Part shown: piece after piece, positions 52,417 to 60,486 of the stretch
How the letters are laid out: each line of letters opens with the position of its first letter
How positions within the stretch are numbered: the first letter of the stretch is position 1
Assembly: GCA_012103325.1 (NCBI GenBank)
Contig: WLWY01000015.1
Location: forward strand, 62,001 to 126,000
DNA from: Alphaproteobacteria bacterium
GTDB taxonomy: Bacteria > Pseudomonadota > Alphaproteobacteria > UBA8366 > GCA-2717185
Direction: 5' to 3'
Length of the DNA stretch: 64,000 nucleotides
The notes under the pieces: model-generated
Database searches by the model: none
What the model was told of the DNA's origin: nothing
Seen by the model: the letters and a program-made list of their open reading frames with translations, nothing else
Translations under genes and position numbers: made by a program

Positions 52417-53307
52417 ATGGCTAATGGCGGCATAGGCTCCGTGGTGACGGCACCGCATATCATCGTCGTTGGTAACGAGAAGGGCGGATCGGGAAAATCG
52501 ACCACCACGATGCATCTGATTGCCGGATTGCTGAAGCGGAAGGACCGGGTCGGTTCGATTGATCTTGACGCTGGGCAGGCGACGCTTACCCGTTACGTTG
52601 AAAATCGCCGGCGTACCAACTCGGAAAACGGTATCGCGTTGGCGGTGCCTGATCACCGGCGATTGGAATCGAGTAAATTGGATAGCGCTATGGCGGCGGC
52701 AGAGGCGGATCGGGTAAACCTCGATACATGCGTTGCTGCGCTTGCGGAATCCAACAGTTTTATCGTCATCGACACACCGGGCAGCGATATCCCTATTTCA
52801 CGCCACGCGCATAGCCTGGCAGATACGCTAATTACGCCACTGAATGACAGTTACATCGATCTCGATCTTCTTGCTGCGGTGGATCCGCAAACACATCGTG
52901 TCCTGCATCCCAGCCGTTATGCGGAGATGGTCTGGGAGCAGAAAAAGGCACGTGCTATGCGCGGTGGCCGTTCGGTCGACTGGATCGTCATGCGAAACCG
53001 TATGGGCTCGCTTGCATCCCGAAACAAGGCTGCTGTGGACCGGACCATCGATGAGCTTGCGCGCCGGATTGGCTTTCGCATTGCACCGGGCTTTAGCGAG
53101 AGGGTGATTTTCCGCGAACTTTTCCTGCGAGGCCTGACTTTGTTGGATTTGCGTGAGCTCGGGACCGGTCAGCGATTGAACATGTCTCACGTTGCGGCGC
53201 GGCAGGAAGTCCGCCAACTACTTCAGGCAATTGGCTTGCCTAGCGCACCGCAACCGGCGCAAAATGAGAGAACGACTGGAAATTTGGAGTTACAAGACCC
53301 CATATAA
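52417..53307 (+). CDS. mipZ: Division-plane positioning ATPase MipZ
   Basis: ParA-superfamily ATPase that forms a gradient from the poles through ParB and blocks FtsZ assembly away from midcell; specific to alphaproteobacteria. 296 aa: HIIVVGNEKGGSGKSTTTMHL (deviant Walker A with signature lysine), VGSIDLDAGQATLTRYVENR, FIVIDTPGSD, and DWIVMRNRMGSLASRNK, all MipZ-typical. Start ATG 52417 has no clear ribosome site; GTG 52441 is an alternative. Followed 5 bp later by the VWA gene. Confidence 0.94.
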   Translation: MANGGIGSVVTAPHIIVVGNEKGGSGKSTTTMHLIAGLLKRKDRVGSIDLDAGQATLTRYVENRRRTNSENGIALAVPDHRRLESSKLDSAMAAAEADRVNLDTCVAALAESNSFIVIDTPGSDIPISRHAHSLADTLITPLNDSYIDLDLLAAVDPQTHRVLHPSRYAEMVWEQKKARAMRGGRSVDWIVMRNRMGSLASRNKAAVDRTIDELARRIGFRIAPGFSERVIFRELFLRGLTLLDLRELGTGQRLNMSHVAARQEVRQLLQAIGLPSAPQPAQNERTTGNLELQDPI

Positions 53308-53312
53308 GAGCC

Positions 53313-54017
53313 ATGGCGAAGCTGCCTACATCGACCGAGGACGAGGTTGCCCGGTTTCTGAAGGAGGTTTCGGAAGCGCCGGTTCCGGCGCGTCCGGACG
53401 GTGAGCGCGGTCGGTTGGTCTTTGCGATGGATGCAACGGCCAGCCGCGAACCGACATGGGACCGTGCCTGTCATATTCAAAGCGAAATGTTTAGCGAAAC
53501 CAGCACATTAGGCGGATTGGCAGTGCAATTGCTCTACTATCGGGGGTTTGGCCAGTGCCGGGCCAGCAAATGGGCTGTTAACCCCTCGCAGCTGCTGCGT
53601 TTCATGACATCGGTGCGGTGCCTGGGCGGTTCGACGCAAATTCGCAAGGTCTTGAAACACGCGATTAAGGAAAATGGCCGGCAAAAGGTTAACGCGCTGG
53701 TCTTCGTCGGCGATGCCATGGAAGAGGATGTCGACGAATTGTGCCACCATGCCGGCGAACTGGGGCTGCTTAACATACCGGTCTTCGTTTTCCATGAAGG
53801 TGGCGACCCTATCGCCGAACGCGCTTTCCGCCAGATCTCCCGCCTTTCCGGAGGCGCCTATTGCCCCTTCGATTCCGGTAGTGCACAGCAATTGAAGGAT
53901 TTGCTTTCAGCGGTCGCCGTCTATGCGGCGGGTGGCAGGCAGGCGATGCTCAGCTATGGGAAAAAGAAAGGCGGCGATGCGCTGCGATTGACGCATCAAT
54001 TACAAGGCAAAGGCTAG
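53313..54017 (+). CDS. VWA domain protein
   Basis: 234 aa soluble protein built on one von Willebrand A fold. LVFAMDATASREPTWDRACH gives a DxTxS-type metal (MIDAS) site; the rest alternates strand and helix (ALVFVGDAMEEDVDELCHHA, IPVFVFHEGGD). Gene order mipZ-VWA-DnaJ-like suggests a shared operon. Function unknown. Its TAG stop is the first triplet of a family A repeat. Confidence 0.87.
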   Translation: MAKLPTSTEDEVARFLKEVSEAPVPARPDGERGRLVFAMDATASREPTWDRACHIQSEMFSETSTLGGLAVQLLYYRGFGQCRASKWAVNPSQLLRFMTSVRCLGGSTQIRKVLKHAIKENGRQKVNALVFVGDAMEEDVDELCHHAGELGLLNIPVFVFHEGGDPIAERAFRQISRLSGGAYCPFDSGSAQQLKDLLSAVAVYAAGGRQAMLSYGKKKGGDALRLTHQLQGKG

Positions 54018-54286
54018 GAGCCTGTCTGAGTAATGCTTATGGCCTGCACCGTGTTCTCAAGGGTTTGGATTAGGATGGTGTCGCGTGGCGATGCCGGGGG
54101 CATCGCAAGCGTCGCCGGACGACATCCCAAACCCTTGAGAACACGGCCCTTTGGGTCAGCCAGAGAAACGCGCGTGCTGCGTCGTGGGCGCTTGACGATG
54201 CTTCCGGCATCGCCGGCGCACCCCGTCCTAACATGCGCGTTTCTCTGGCCGATTCAGGCCGTAAGCATTACTCGGACAGGCTCCTA
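54015..54286 (+). repeat. Family A structured repeat, copy 2
   Basis: Outer arms 54016-54046 and 54255-54285 pair over 31 positions, with the only two departures being G.U pairs when read as plus-strand RNA. Inner hairpins: 54049-54068 with 54127-54146 (20 bp perfect) and 54160-54173 with 54235-54248 (14 bp perfect). The linker GCCCTTTGGG is at 54146-54155. Apical loops have GCGATGCCGGGGGCATCGC and CTTGACGATGC. It fills the whole gap between the VWA stop and the DnaJ start (54289). Confidence 0.92.
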
Positions 54287-54288
54287 AG

Positions 54289-55002
54289 ATGTCCTGGCTT
54301 GTTCTTGGCGTTTCGCTGGTCATTGGCGGTATCTTGTTGTTGCGCTGGTTTACCGGTGCGGACCCCAAAACAGTGCTGCGAGTCTTACGGTGGACAGGGG
54401 TCGGCTTTGCGCTGATTCTTGCCTTTTTTCTCATAATTTCAGGGCGTTTTGCTTGGCTTTGGGTGGCGCTAATGGGCTTGCTGCCTTGGATCTCGCGATT
54501 TCGCATGCTGCGGAATTTGATGCGCGCGGCGCGTGGACCGAGCCAGGGCCGGCAATCGCGCGTCGATACGCGGTTCGTTGCCATGACCTTGGACCACGAT
54601 AGTGGCGATATGGATGGGGAAGTGCTCGAAGGCCCTTTTGCAGGACGCTTTTTGTCGGATATGACCCTGGATGAGCTGCTGGAACTGCTTTCGGCGGCCG
54701 GTGCGGTGGATGGCCAATCGGCAGGTGTCCTGCAGGCCTATCTGGATCGCGCGCACGGCGATGCGTGGCGCGAACGCGCACAGGCGGGTGGTAACCCGCA
54801 CGCGGCCGCCGACCCGCAAGGGAGGATGACGGTCGAAGAAGCCTATAGGATATTGGGACTGGAGCCCGGCGTGCCGGAATCGGAGGTCCGCAGGAGCCAT
54901 CGCGATCTTATGAAAAAGCTCCATCCGGACCATGGCGGGTCGGATTACCTTGCCGCAAAAATAAATGAAGCAAAAGAAACCCTTTTGGGTGATGTTAACT
55001 AA
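54289..55002 (+). CDS. Membrane-anchored DnaJ-domain protein
   Basis: 237 aa. Two N-terminal helices (LVLGVSLVIGGILLLRWF and GFALILAFFLIISGRFAWLW plus more), a middle part with MDGEVLEGPFAGRFLSDMTLDELLELL, and a C-terminal J domain (TVEEAYRILGLEPGVPESEV, KLHPDHGGSDYLAAKINEAK) with intact HPD. It would recruit DnaK at the membrane. The alphaproteobacterial TerB-like middle fits the VWA/DnaJ pair. The start codon lies 3 bases after a family A element whose right arm occupies the ribosome-site position. Confidence 0.9.
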   Translation: MSWLVLGVSLVIGGILLLRWFTGADPKTVLRVLRWTGVGFALILAFFLIISGRFAWLWVALMGLLPWISRFRMLRNLMRAARGPSQGRQSRVDTRFVAMTLDHDSGDMDGEVLEGPFAGRFLSDMTLDELLELLSAAGAVDGQSAGVLQAYLDRAHGDAWRERAQAGGNPHAAADPQGRMTVEEAYRILGLEPGVPESEVRRSHRDLMKKLHPDHGGSDYLAAKINEAKETLLGDVN

Positions 55003-55100
55003 TATTTGAGACGATAGAAGTCTGACCCAATGCGGTTGCGGCCCGAAAGCCGCTATGGCAAACAAGCCCCGTTTCCATCCACCGAGACGAGTGTCGATTC

Positions 55101-55976
55101 ATGTCACAAACGGTACGTAAAGCAATTTTCCCGGTCGGTGGGCTGGGAACGCGGTTTCTTCCGGCAACGAAGGCGATGCCGAAAGAGATGCTGCCAGTTG
55201 TTGACAAGCCACTGATTCAGTATGCGGTCGAGGAAGCGCAGGCGGCAGGCATCGAAGATTTCATCTTCGTCACGGGGCGCGGAAAACATGCCATCGAAGA
55301 CCATTTCGACGTTTCCTTCGAGCTCGATACCATGCTGCGCGAGCGGAAAAAAATGGATCAGTTATCGGCGATAAGCAGTTGGATGCCGTCGCCTGGGCAG
55401 ATCAGTTATACCCGCCAGATGGAGCCGCTTGGGCTTGGCCATGCTGTCTGGTGCGCGCGTCATCTGATCGGAAACGAGCCCTTTGCTGTGCTGCTTGCAG
55501 ATGACCTCGTTCTGTCGGAAACGGCCTGTTTGAAACAGATGGTCGACGTGCATGCTGAAATCGGTGGCAGTGTCGTGGCTGTTGTCGATGTCCCGCGCGA
55601 ACATACCAATCGGTATGGCATCCTCGATGTTGAAAGCGACGATGGTCGGCTTGCGTCGGTCCGGGGGCTGGTCGAGAAGCCTGCGCCTGCGGATGCGCCG
55701 TCCACGCTTTCGATTATCGGTCGCTACATTCTGCAGCCCGAGGTATTCGAGTTCCTCGACAAACAAGAAAAAGGCGCCGGTGGCGAAATTCAGCTGACGG
55801 ACGCGATGGCCGCGACTCTCGGTAACGGCTCATTCCACGGTTTGCGGTTTGAAGGAAAACGTTTCGATTGCGGCGACAAGGCTGGATTTCTTGAAGCGAC
55901 GATCGCCTTCGCGCTGTCGCGGGACGATCTTGCGCCTGCGGTCCGGGAAATTATCAAATCTTACGCGGACGAATGA
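55101..55976 (+). CDS. galU: UTP-glucose-1-phosphate uridylyltransferase
   Basis: Makes UDP-glucose from UTP and glucose 1-phosphate. 291 aa. FPVGGLGTRFLPATKAMPKEMLPVVDKPLIQYAVEEA, given in part, is the nucleotide/sugar loop; FAVLLADDLVL holds the metal aspartate; VEKPAPADAPS and GEIQLTDAM complete the site. It leads a sugar-nucleotide operon with ugd and a phosphomannomutase. Confidence 0.96.
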   Translation: MSQTVRKAIFPVGGLGTRFLPATKAMPKEMLPVVDKPLIQYAVEEAQAAGIEDFIFVTGRGKHAIEDHFDVSFELDTMLRERKKMDQLSAISSWMPSPGQISYTRQMEPLGLGHAVWCARHLIGNEPFAVLLADDLVLSETACLKQMVDVHAEIGGSVVAVVDVPREHTNRYGILDVESDDGRLASVRGLVEKPAPADAPSTLSIIGRYILQPEVFEFLDKQEKGAGGEIQLTDAMAATLGNGSFHGLRFEGKRFDCGDKAGFLEATIAFALSRDDLAPAVREIIKSYADE

Positions 55977-56025
55977 GGATCGCGATCCTGTTGAACTTTA
56001 GAGTTGTTTTCGAGGAGCTTGGTTA

Positions 56026-57372
56026 ATGCGTATAGCCATGATTGGAACCGGGTATGTTGGACTCGTTTCCGGTGCCTGTTTCATGAAGTTCGGTGTCGAT
56101 GTCGTTTGCGTCGATAAGGACGAGTCAAAGATCGATACGCTAAAGGCAGGCAAGATACCGATCTATGAGCCGGGGCTGGACGCGCTTGTCGCGGAAGGTT
56201 TTGAAAGCGGTCGGCTGACGGTTACGACGAACCTTGCTGAAGCGGTTGACAGGGCGGATGCTGTATTTATCGCGGTTGGCACACCAAGCCGGCGCGGCGA
56301 TGGCCATGCCGATCTCAGTTTCGTCTATGCGGCGGCGGCTGAAATTGCGGAAGCACTGACCGACTATACGGTTGTAATCACGAAGTCGACGGTTCCTGTA
56401 GGGACTGGCGCGGAGGTGGACCGCATTATCCGAAAGGCGCGCCCTGATGCCGATTTCGATGTCGTTTCCAACCCTGAATTCCTTCGCGAAGGCTCCGCGA
56501 TCGAGGATTTCATGCGGCCGGACCGTGTTGTAATCGGTACCGACAGCGAACGCGCGCAGGAGGTTATGCGTACGCTGTACCGGCCGCTTTACCTGCTGGA
56601 AACGCCGATGCTGTTCACGAGACGGGAAACGGCCGAACTGATTAAATACGCGACCAATGCGTTTCTTGCGACGAAGATCACCTTCATCAACGAAATGGCC
56701 GACGTCTGCGACAAGGTTGGCGCAAACGTTCACGATGTGGCTCGTGGGATTGGTCTCGATGGCCGCATTGGGCGAAAGTTTTTGCATGCGGGACCGGGTT
56801 ATGGTGGTTCCTGCTTCCCGAAGGATACGCTTGCATTGGCCCGGACCGCGCGCGAAGTGGGGGCGCCGGTTACGATCGTCGAATCGGTTATATCTGCGAA
56901 TAGCAACCGCAAGAAGGCAATGGCGGAGCGGGTTATTGCGGCATGCGGTGGGTCTGTCGACGGCCGGACGATCGCGGTACTTGGCGTGACATTCAAGCCG
57001 AATACCGATGATATGCGCGAATCGCCGAGCCTTGATATCCTGCCGGCGCTACAGGAAGCTGGCGCGCGGATTTGCGCATACGATCCGGAAGGGATGAAGG
57101 AAGCCGCACCGCTATTGCCGGGCGTGGAGTGGTGCGAGGGTGCGTATGAGACGATGGGCGGCGCCGATGCCGTTGTGATCATTACGGAGTGGAACGAGTT
57201 TCGGCTGCTTGATTTGGGACGGATTCGTACATTATTGCGCCAGCCGCTGATAATTGATTTCCGGAATATTTACAATACCAATGAAATGGCGGCGGCGGGC
57301 TTTGTCTATCACAGTATCGGCCGGCCGGAGCCGGCGACCGAAGCTGCGCCTATCGCGGAGAAGGTGGGATGA
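56026..57372 (+). CDS. ugd: UDP-glucose 6-dehydrogenase
   Basis: Oxidises UDP-glucose to UDP-glucuronate with two NAD+. 448 aa. IAMIGTGYVGLVSGACFMKFG binds NAD; FVAVGTPS-like AVFIAVGTPSRRGDG; EFLREGSAIEDFMRPDRVVIG; the catalytic cysteine in GYGGSCFPKDTLAL (~262); GVTFKPNTDDMRESPSL in the C-domain. 49 bp after galU. Overlaps the next gene by 4 bp (ATGA). UDP-glucuronate serves capsule, exopolysaccharide or LPS. Confidence 0.96.
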   Translation: MRIAMIGTGYVGLVSGACFMKFGVDVVCVDKDESKIDTLKAGKIPIYEPGLDALVAEGFESGRLTVTTNLAEAVDRADAVFIAVGTPSRRGDGHADLSFVYAAAAEIAEALTDYTVVITKSTVPVGTGAEVDRIIRKARPDADFDVVSNPEFLREGSAIEDFMRPDRVVIGTDSERAQEVMRTLYRPLYLLETPMLFTRRETAELIKYATNAFLATKITFINEMADVCDKVGANVHDVARGIGLDGRIGRKFLHAGPGYGGSCFPKDTLALARTAREVGAPVTIVESVISANSNRKKAMAERVIAACGGSVDGRTIAVLGVTFKPNTDDMRESPSLDILPALQEAGARICAYDPEGMKEAAPLLPGVEWCEGAYETMGGADAVVIITEWNEFRLLDLGRIRTLLRQPLIIDFRNIYNTNEMAAAGFVYHSIGRPEPATEAAPIAEKVG

Positions 57373-58748
57373 AGTCGCACCGTTTCGCACCGCAGATTCT
57401 GCGCGAGTACGATATTCGAGGAACCGTTGGCGAGACGTTGTCGGAAGACGATGCTTTTGCCTTGGGCCGCACCTTTGGCGCCAAACTACGGTCACAGGAT
57501 GGTCGGCTCGTTTGCGTTGGCTATGACGGCCGGTTGAGCTCGCCTGCACTGGAGGCCCGCCTTGTCGATGGCCTTTGCACCAGTGGTATGCGGGTGCTTC
57601 GGATTGGCTTGGGGCCGACGCCCGCACTTTATTTCGCGACTCGTGCGATGGCGGCCGACGGCGGCATTATGGTGACCGGCTCGCACAATCCACCGGATCA
57701 CAACGGCTTTAAGATGATGCTCGGCGCTGGTCCGTTTTGGGGCCAGGATATACAGAACCTTGGCGACGTCGCGGCGCAGGGCGCTTGGGTCGACGGCGAC
57801 GGTGCTGCGCAGGAAATCGCGCTGATCGACGCCTACGTTGCCCGGCTGCGCATGGACTATACGACGACGCGAGGCCTCAAAGTTGCGTGGGATGCGGGCA
57901 ATGGCGCTGCTGGTGAGGCCATGTCTCAATTGACGGCGCAACTTCCCGGGGAACATATCCTTTTGAACGCCGAAATCGACGGGACCTTTCCGGCACACCA
58001 TCCAGATCCAACCGTGCCCGAAAACTTAAAACAGCTGCAGGAAGCAGTTGCGACAGAAGGGTGCGATCTTGGTATTGCGTTTGATGGCGATGGCGACCGG
58101 ATCGGTGTCATCGATGGAGAAGGCCGGATATTGTGGGGCGATCAGCTCCTCTCGATTTACGCGCGAGACCTGTTATCGCGCCGGAGTGGTGCGACGGTTA
58201 TCGCCGACGTAAAAGCCAGCCAGGTGCTATTCGACGAGATTGAACGCTATGGCGGCGAACCAGTTATGGCAGCAACCGGACATTCCATCATCAAGTCTCG
58301 CATGGCCGAGCTGTCGGCACCGCTTGCCGGCGAAATGAGTGGCCATATCTTTTTTGCGGACCACTATTACGGATTCGATGATGCGCTTTACGCGGCGGTC
58401 CGATTGCTCGATATCGTGGCACGTTCAGATCGCAATCTTGCAGCAATGCGCGACGCTTTGCCTCAGGTTGTGAACACTCCAGAGATACGATTCGACGTTC
58501 CGGAAGACAGGAAATTCGATGTCGTCGACGAGGTTAAGGCCCGACTTGCGAAAACAAATGCCAACGTAAACGATACCGATGGGGTGCGCGTGCTCGGCGA
58601 TGATGGTTGGTGGCTATTGCGGGCATCGAATACACAGGCAGTTCTGGTGGTTCGCTGCGAATCGCAGACGGATGATGGCCTGGGGCGTCTCAAAACAGCC
58701 GTTGCAGAACAGCTTCGTCTTAGTGGTGTCGACGCGCCCGCATTTTAG
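57369..58748 (+). CDS. Phosphomannomutase/phosphoglucomutase
   Basis: Alpha-D-phosphohexomutase, 459 aa, that moves phosphate between C1 and C6 of glucose or mannose. FRPQILREYDIRG-type start (FAPQILREYDIRGTVG); phosphoserine loop MVTGSHNPPDHNGFKM (~104); metal loop AFDGDGDRIGVID (~240); sugar loop GEMSGHIFF (~322); phosphate loop RASNTQAVLVVRCES. It supplies glucose 1-phosphate to GalU or mannose 1-phosphate for GDP-sugars. Coupled to ugd by overlap. Its TAG stop starts a family B repeat. Confidence 0.95.
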   Translation: MKSHRFAPQILREYDIRGTVGETLSEDDAFALGRTFGAKLRSQDGRLVCVGYDGRLSSPALEARLVDGLCTSGMRVLRIGLGPTPALYFATRAMAADGGIMVTGSHNPPDHNGFKMMLGAGPFWGQDIQNLGDVAAQGAWVDGDGAAQEIALIDAYVARLRMDYTTTRGLKVAWDAGNGAAGEAMSQLTAQLPGEHILLNAEIDGTFPAHHPDPTVPENLKQLQEAVATEGCDLGIAFDGDGDRIGVIDGEGRILWGDQLLSIYARDLLSRRSGATVIADVKASQVLFDEIERYGGEPVMAATGHSIIKSRMAELSAPLAGEMSGHIFFADHYYGFDDALYAAVRLLDIVARSDRNLAAMRDALPQVVNTPEIRFDVPEDRKFDVVDEVKARLAKTNANVNDTDGVRVLGDDGWWLLRASNTQAVLVVRCESQTDDGLGRLKTAVAEQLRLSGVDAPAF

Positions 58749-58809
58749 ATCGAACCAAGTTTAGACGAACCCATTATATGGGTTCGGCTTACCTTGTGAA
58801 TCTGATCTA
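58746..58809 (+). repeat. Family B repeat, copy 3 (first hairpin only)
   Basis: TAGATC (58746) pairs with GATCTA (58804-58809), enclosing GAACCCAT-TAT-ATGGGTTC (58767-58774 with 58778-58785). Matches hairpin a of the copy at 49086 through GACGAACCCAT...ATGGGTTCGG and CTTGTGAATCTG. Hairpin b is missing. Starts on the stop codon of the phosphomannomutase gene. Confidence 0.85.
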
Positions 58810-58852
58810 GTTCCAATACCCGACTCACGTGACTCAACGCGCTGGCAATCTG

Positions 58853-60160
58853 TCAGCGCGGCTGCTCTGCTGTCTGGCTTTGTGAAGGTCTGGCATTGTT
58901 TAGCTGGTTGGGCGGGATTGCAACGCACGGGATCCTGCGGCGCTCTAGGCGCTTGCACGCCGTCTTTGCCGACGCAACGGTGAGCCCGATCAGACGAGCC
59001 CTGTACATGAGCGTGTCGCCGGCACTGAAGGGCGCGATACTAATTCGTGTGTTTTCGGTCAGATGTGGAATCCGCGCAATTGCCTTTCGTACGGCCTTGC
59101 GCGCAGGTTCGATGTTGCGGTAGGCGCCGACCTGAATCGACCATTCTTTCAGTTCGCTTGCCGAAGTGCGGACAAGTTTCGGCAGGCGGCGTTGCGGCTT
59201 GGATGCCGGGCGCACCGCCGTCACTTGTTTCTTCCGTACAAATTTAGGCCTGGGCTTTTTCGTGGCGATGGCCTGCCTGGTAGATTTGGTGGGCGGTGTT
59301 TTCGATCTGGCGATCCTTGTGCTCACCTTCTTGAACCCTTGATCGAGCAGTTTGGCCATATGCCGATCCCGGGACCGCGCCGTGCGGCCGCCAAAAACAA
59401 CGCCGATCAAACGTTTGTTGTTTCGGGTTACGGACGCAGCCAAATTGAATCCCGACGCCCGTATATAGCCGGTCTTGATGCCGTCGGCGCCCGGGTAAGT
59501 ACGGAGCAACGTGTTGTGATTTTTATATTTCTTGCCGCGGAAGCTATAGCTATCCCGAGAGAAGTAGCGGTAATGGCGCGGAAAATCCCGCACCAAACGC
59601 CGGGCCAGGTTGGCCATATCGCGCGCCGTAGAAAGCTGGCGCCGATTGGGCAGGCCTGAGGCATTGCGAAATGTCGTCCGGCGCATACCAAGCGTTCGGG
59701 CTTTCTTCGTCATTTTAAGAGCAAATTTCGCTTCCGTTCTGCCAAGAGCTTCCGCAATGACGACAGCGGCGTCATTGGCGGACTTCGTCACTAGCGCCAG
59801 AATTGCCGCCTCTACGGTAATTGTTTCGCCTCGCTTGACCCCAAGCTTCGACGGAGCCATGCCGGCTGCGCGCGCGGATACGGGAAGCGGCTGATCGAGC
59901 CGGAGTTTCCCGGATTTGAGTGCTTCGAATACCAGATACAATGTCATCATCTTGGTCAGCGATGCTGGATAGTTGCGCGTATCTGGGTTTGCGGCGTGCA
60001 GAACCTGGCCCGTATCCGCATCGAGCACGATCGCAGCGTATCGGGCGAATGCCGGTGTGGCCTGAGTGCCAACCAAGAGAAACACCGCGAGCATTACGCA
60101 GAAAACAAGCCGATTCGCTCTTGTATGGTTCGGAACTGATTTCATTCTTTGCTTGGACAA
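58853..60160 (-). CDS. D-alanyl-D-alanine carboxypeptidase with SPOR domain
   Basis: Penicillin-binding protein of the DacA/S11 family acting on peptidoglycan in the periplasm. 435 aa. Signal peptide to ~39 (TPAFARYAAIV); active-site S67-L-T-K70, S127-A-N129 and K229-T-G231; then a basic Lys/Arg/Pro-rich linker (~275-345); then a C-terminal SPOR domain (~353-425, WSIQVGAYRNIEPARKAV), which binds denuded glycan at division sites. The SPOR tail is common in alphaproteobacterial DacA. Confidence 0.94.
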   Translation of the reverse strand: MSKQRMKSVPNHTRANRLVFCVMLAVFLLVGTQATPAFARYAAIVLDADTGQVLHAANPDTRNYPASLTKMMTLYLVFEALKSGKLRLDQPLPVSARAAGMAPSKLGVKRGETITVEAAILALVTKSANDAAVVIAEALGRTEAKFALKMTKKARTLGMRRTTFRNASGLPNRRQLSTARDMANLARRLVRDFPRHYRYFSRDSYSFRGKKYKNHNTLLRTYPGADGIKTGYIRASGFNLAASVTRNNKRLIGVVFGGRTARSRDRHMAKLLDQGFKKVSTRIARSKTPPTKSTRQAIATKKPRPKFVRKKQVTAVRPASKPQRRLPKLVRTSASELKEWSIQVGAYRNIEPARKAVRKAIARIPHLTENTRISIAPFSAGDTLMYRARLIGLTVASAKTACKRLERRRIPCVAIPPNQLNNARPSQSQTAEQPR

Positions 60161-60404
60161 CCGATCCTATTTAATCGCATGTTATTATAAATAAATAAAA
60201 ATTTCATGTAAGTCGAGTCTCCGGAAAACATGCCACAGCGGTCGGTCAGGATGGTTGGCCGGCTGCACTGTTTGTTCGCAACCCGCCGTAATTGCGCCGT
60301 TGTTTCGGCATTGGCAGCTCAAATATTCAGTAATTCACCTGATGGCCGCTCCGTTTCGCTGATTTGCGCTTGTGAGTCGCATAAAATCGCCTTTTTTAGA
60401 ATTT
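60161..60404. other. Divergent upstream region of the carboxypeptidase and phasin genes
   Basis: No gene or long repeat seen. AT-rich near 60165-60215 (upstream of the carboxypeptidase gene), where promoter elements are likely but no single -35/-10 pair stands out. A CTTTTTTAG run is at 60391. Confidence 0.4.
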
Positions 60405-60477
60405 TGTTGCAGTGCACAAAAAAACATTGACAATGTTCTTGGAAGCCCCATATTCGCAGCGATGCTGCAATGCAACA
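60405..60477 (+). promoter_or_regulatory. Phasin promoter with paired TGYTGCARTGCA sites
   Basis: TTGACA at 60427-60432 and CATATT at 60449-60454 (16-base spacer) form a sigma-70-like promoter. Two copies of TGYTGCARTGCA flank it: TGTTGCAGTGCA at 60405-60416 and TGCTGCAATGCA at 60463-60474. TGC-rich sites of this sort are bound by PhaR, the granule-sensing repressor of phasin genes, in other alphaproteobacteria; assignment here is inference from motif and position. Confidence 0.55.
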
Positions 60478-60486
60478 TGAACGAAT

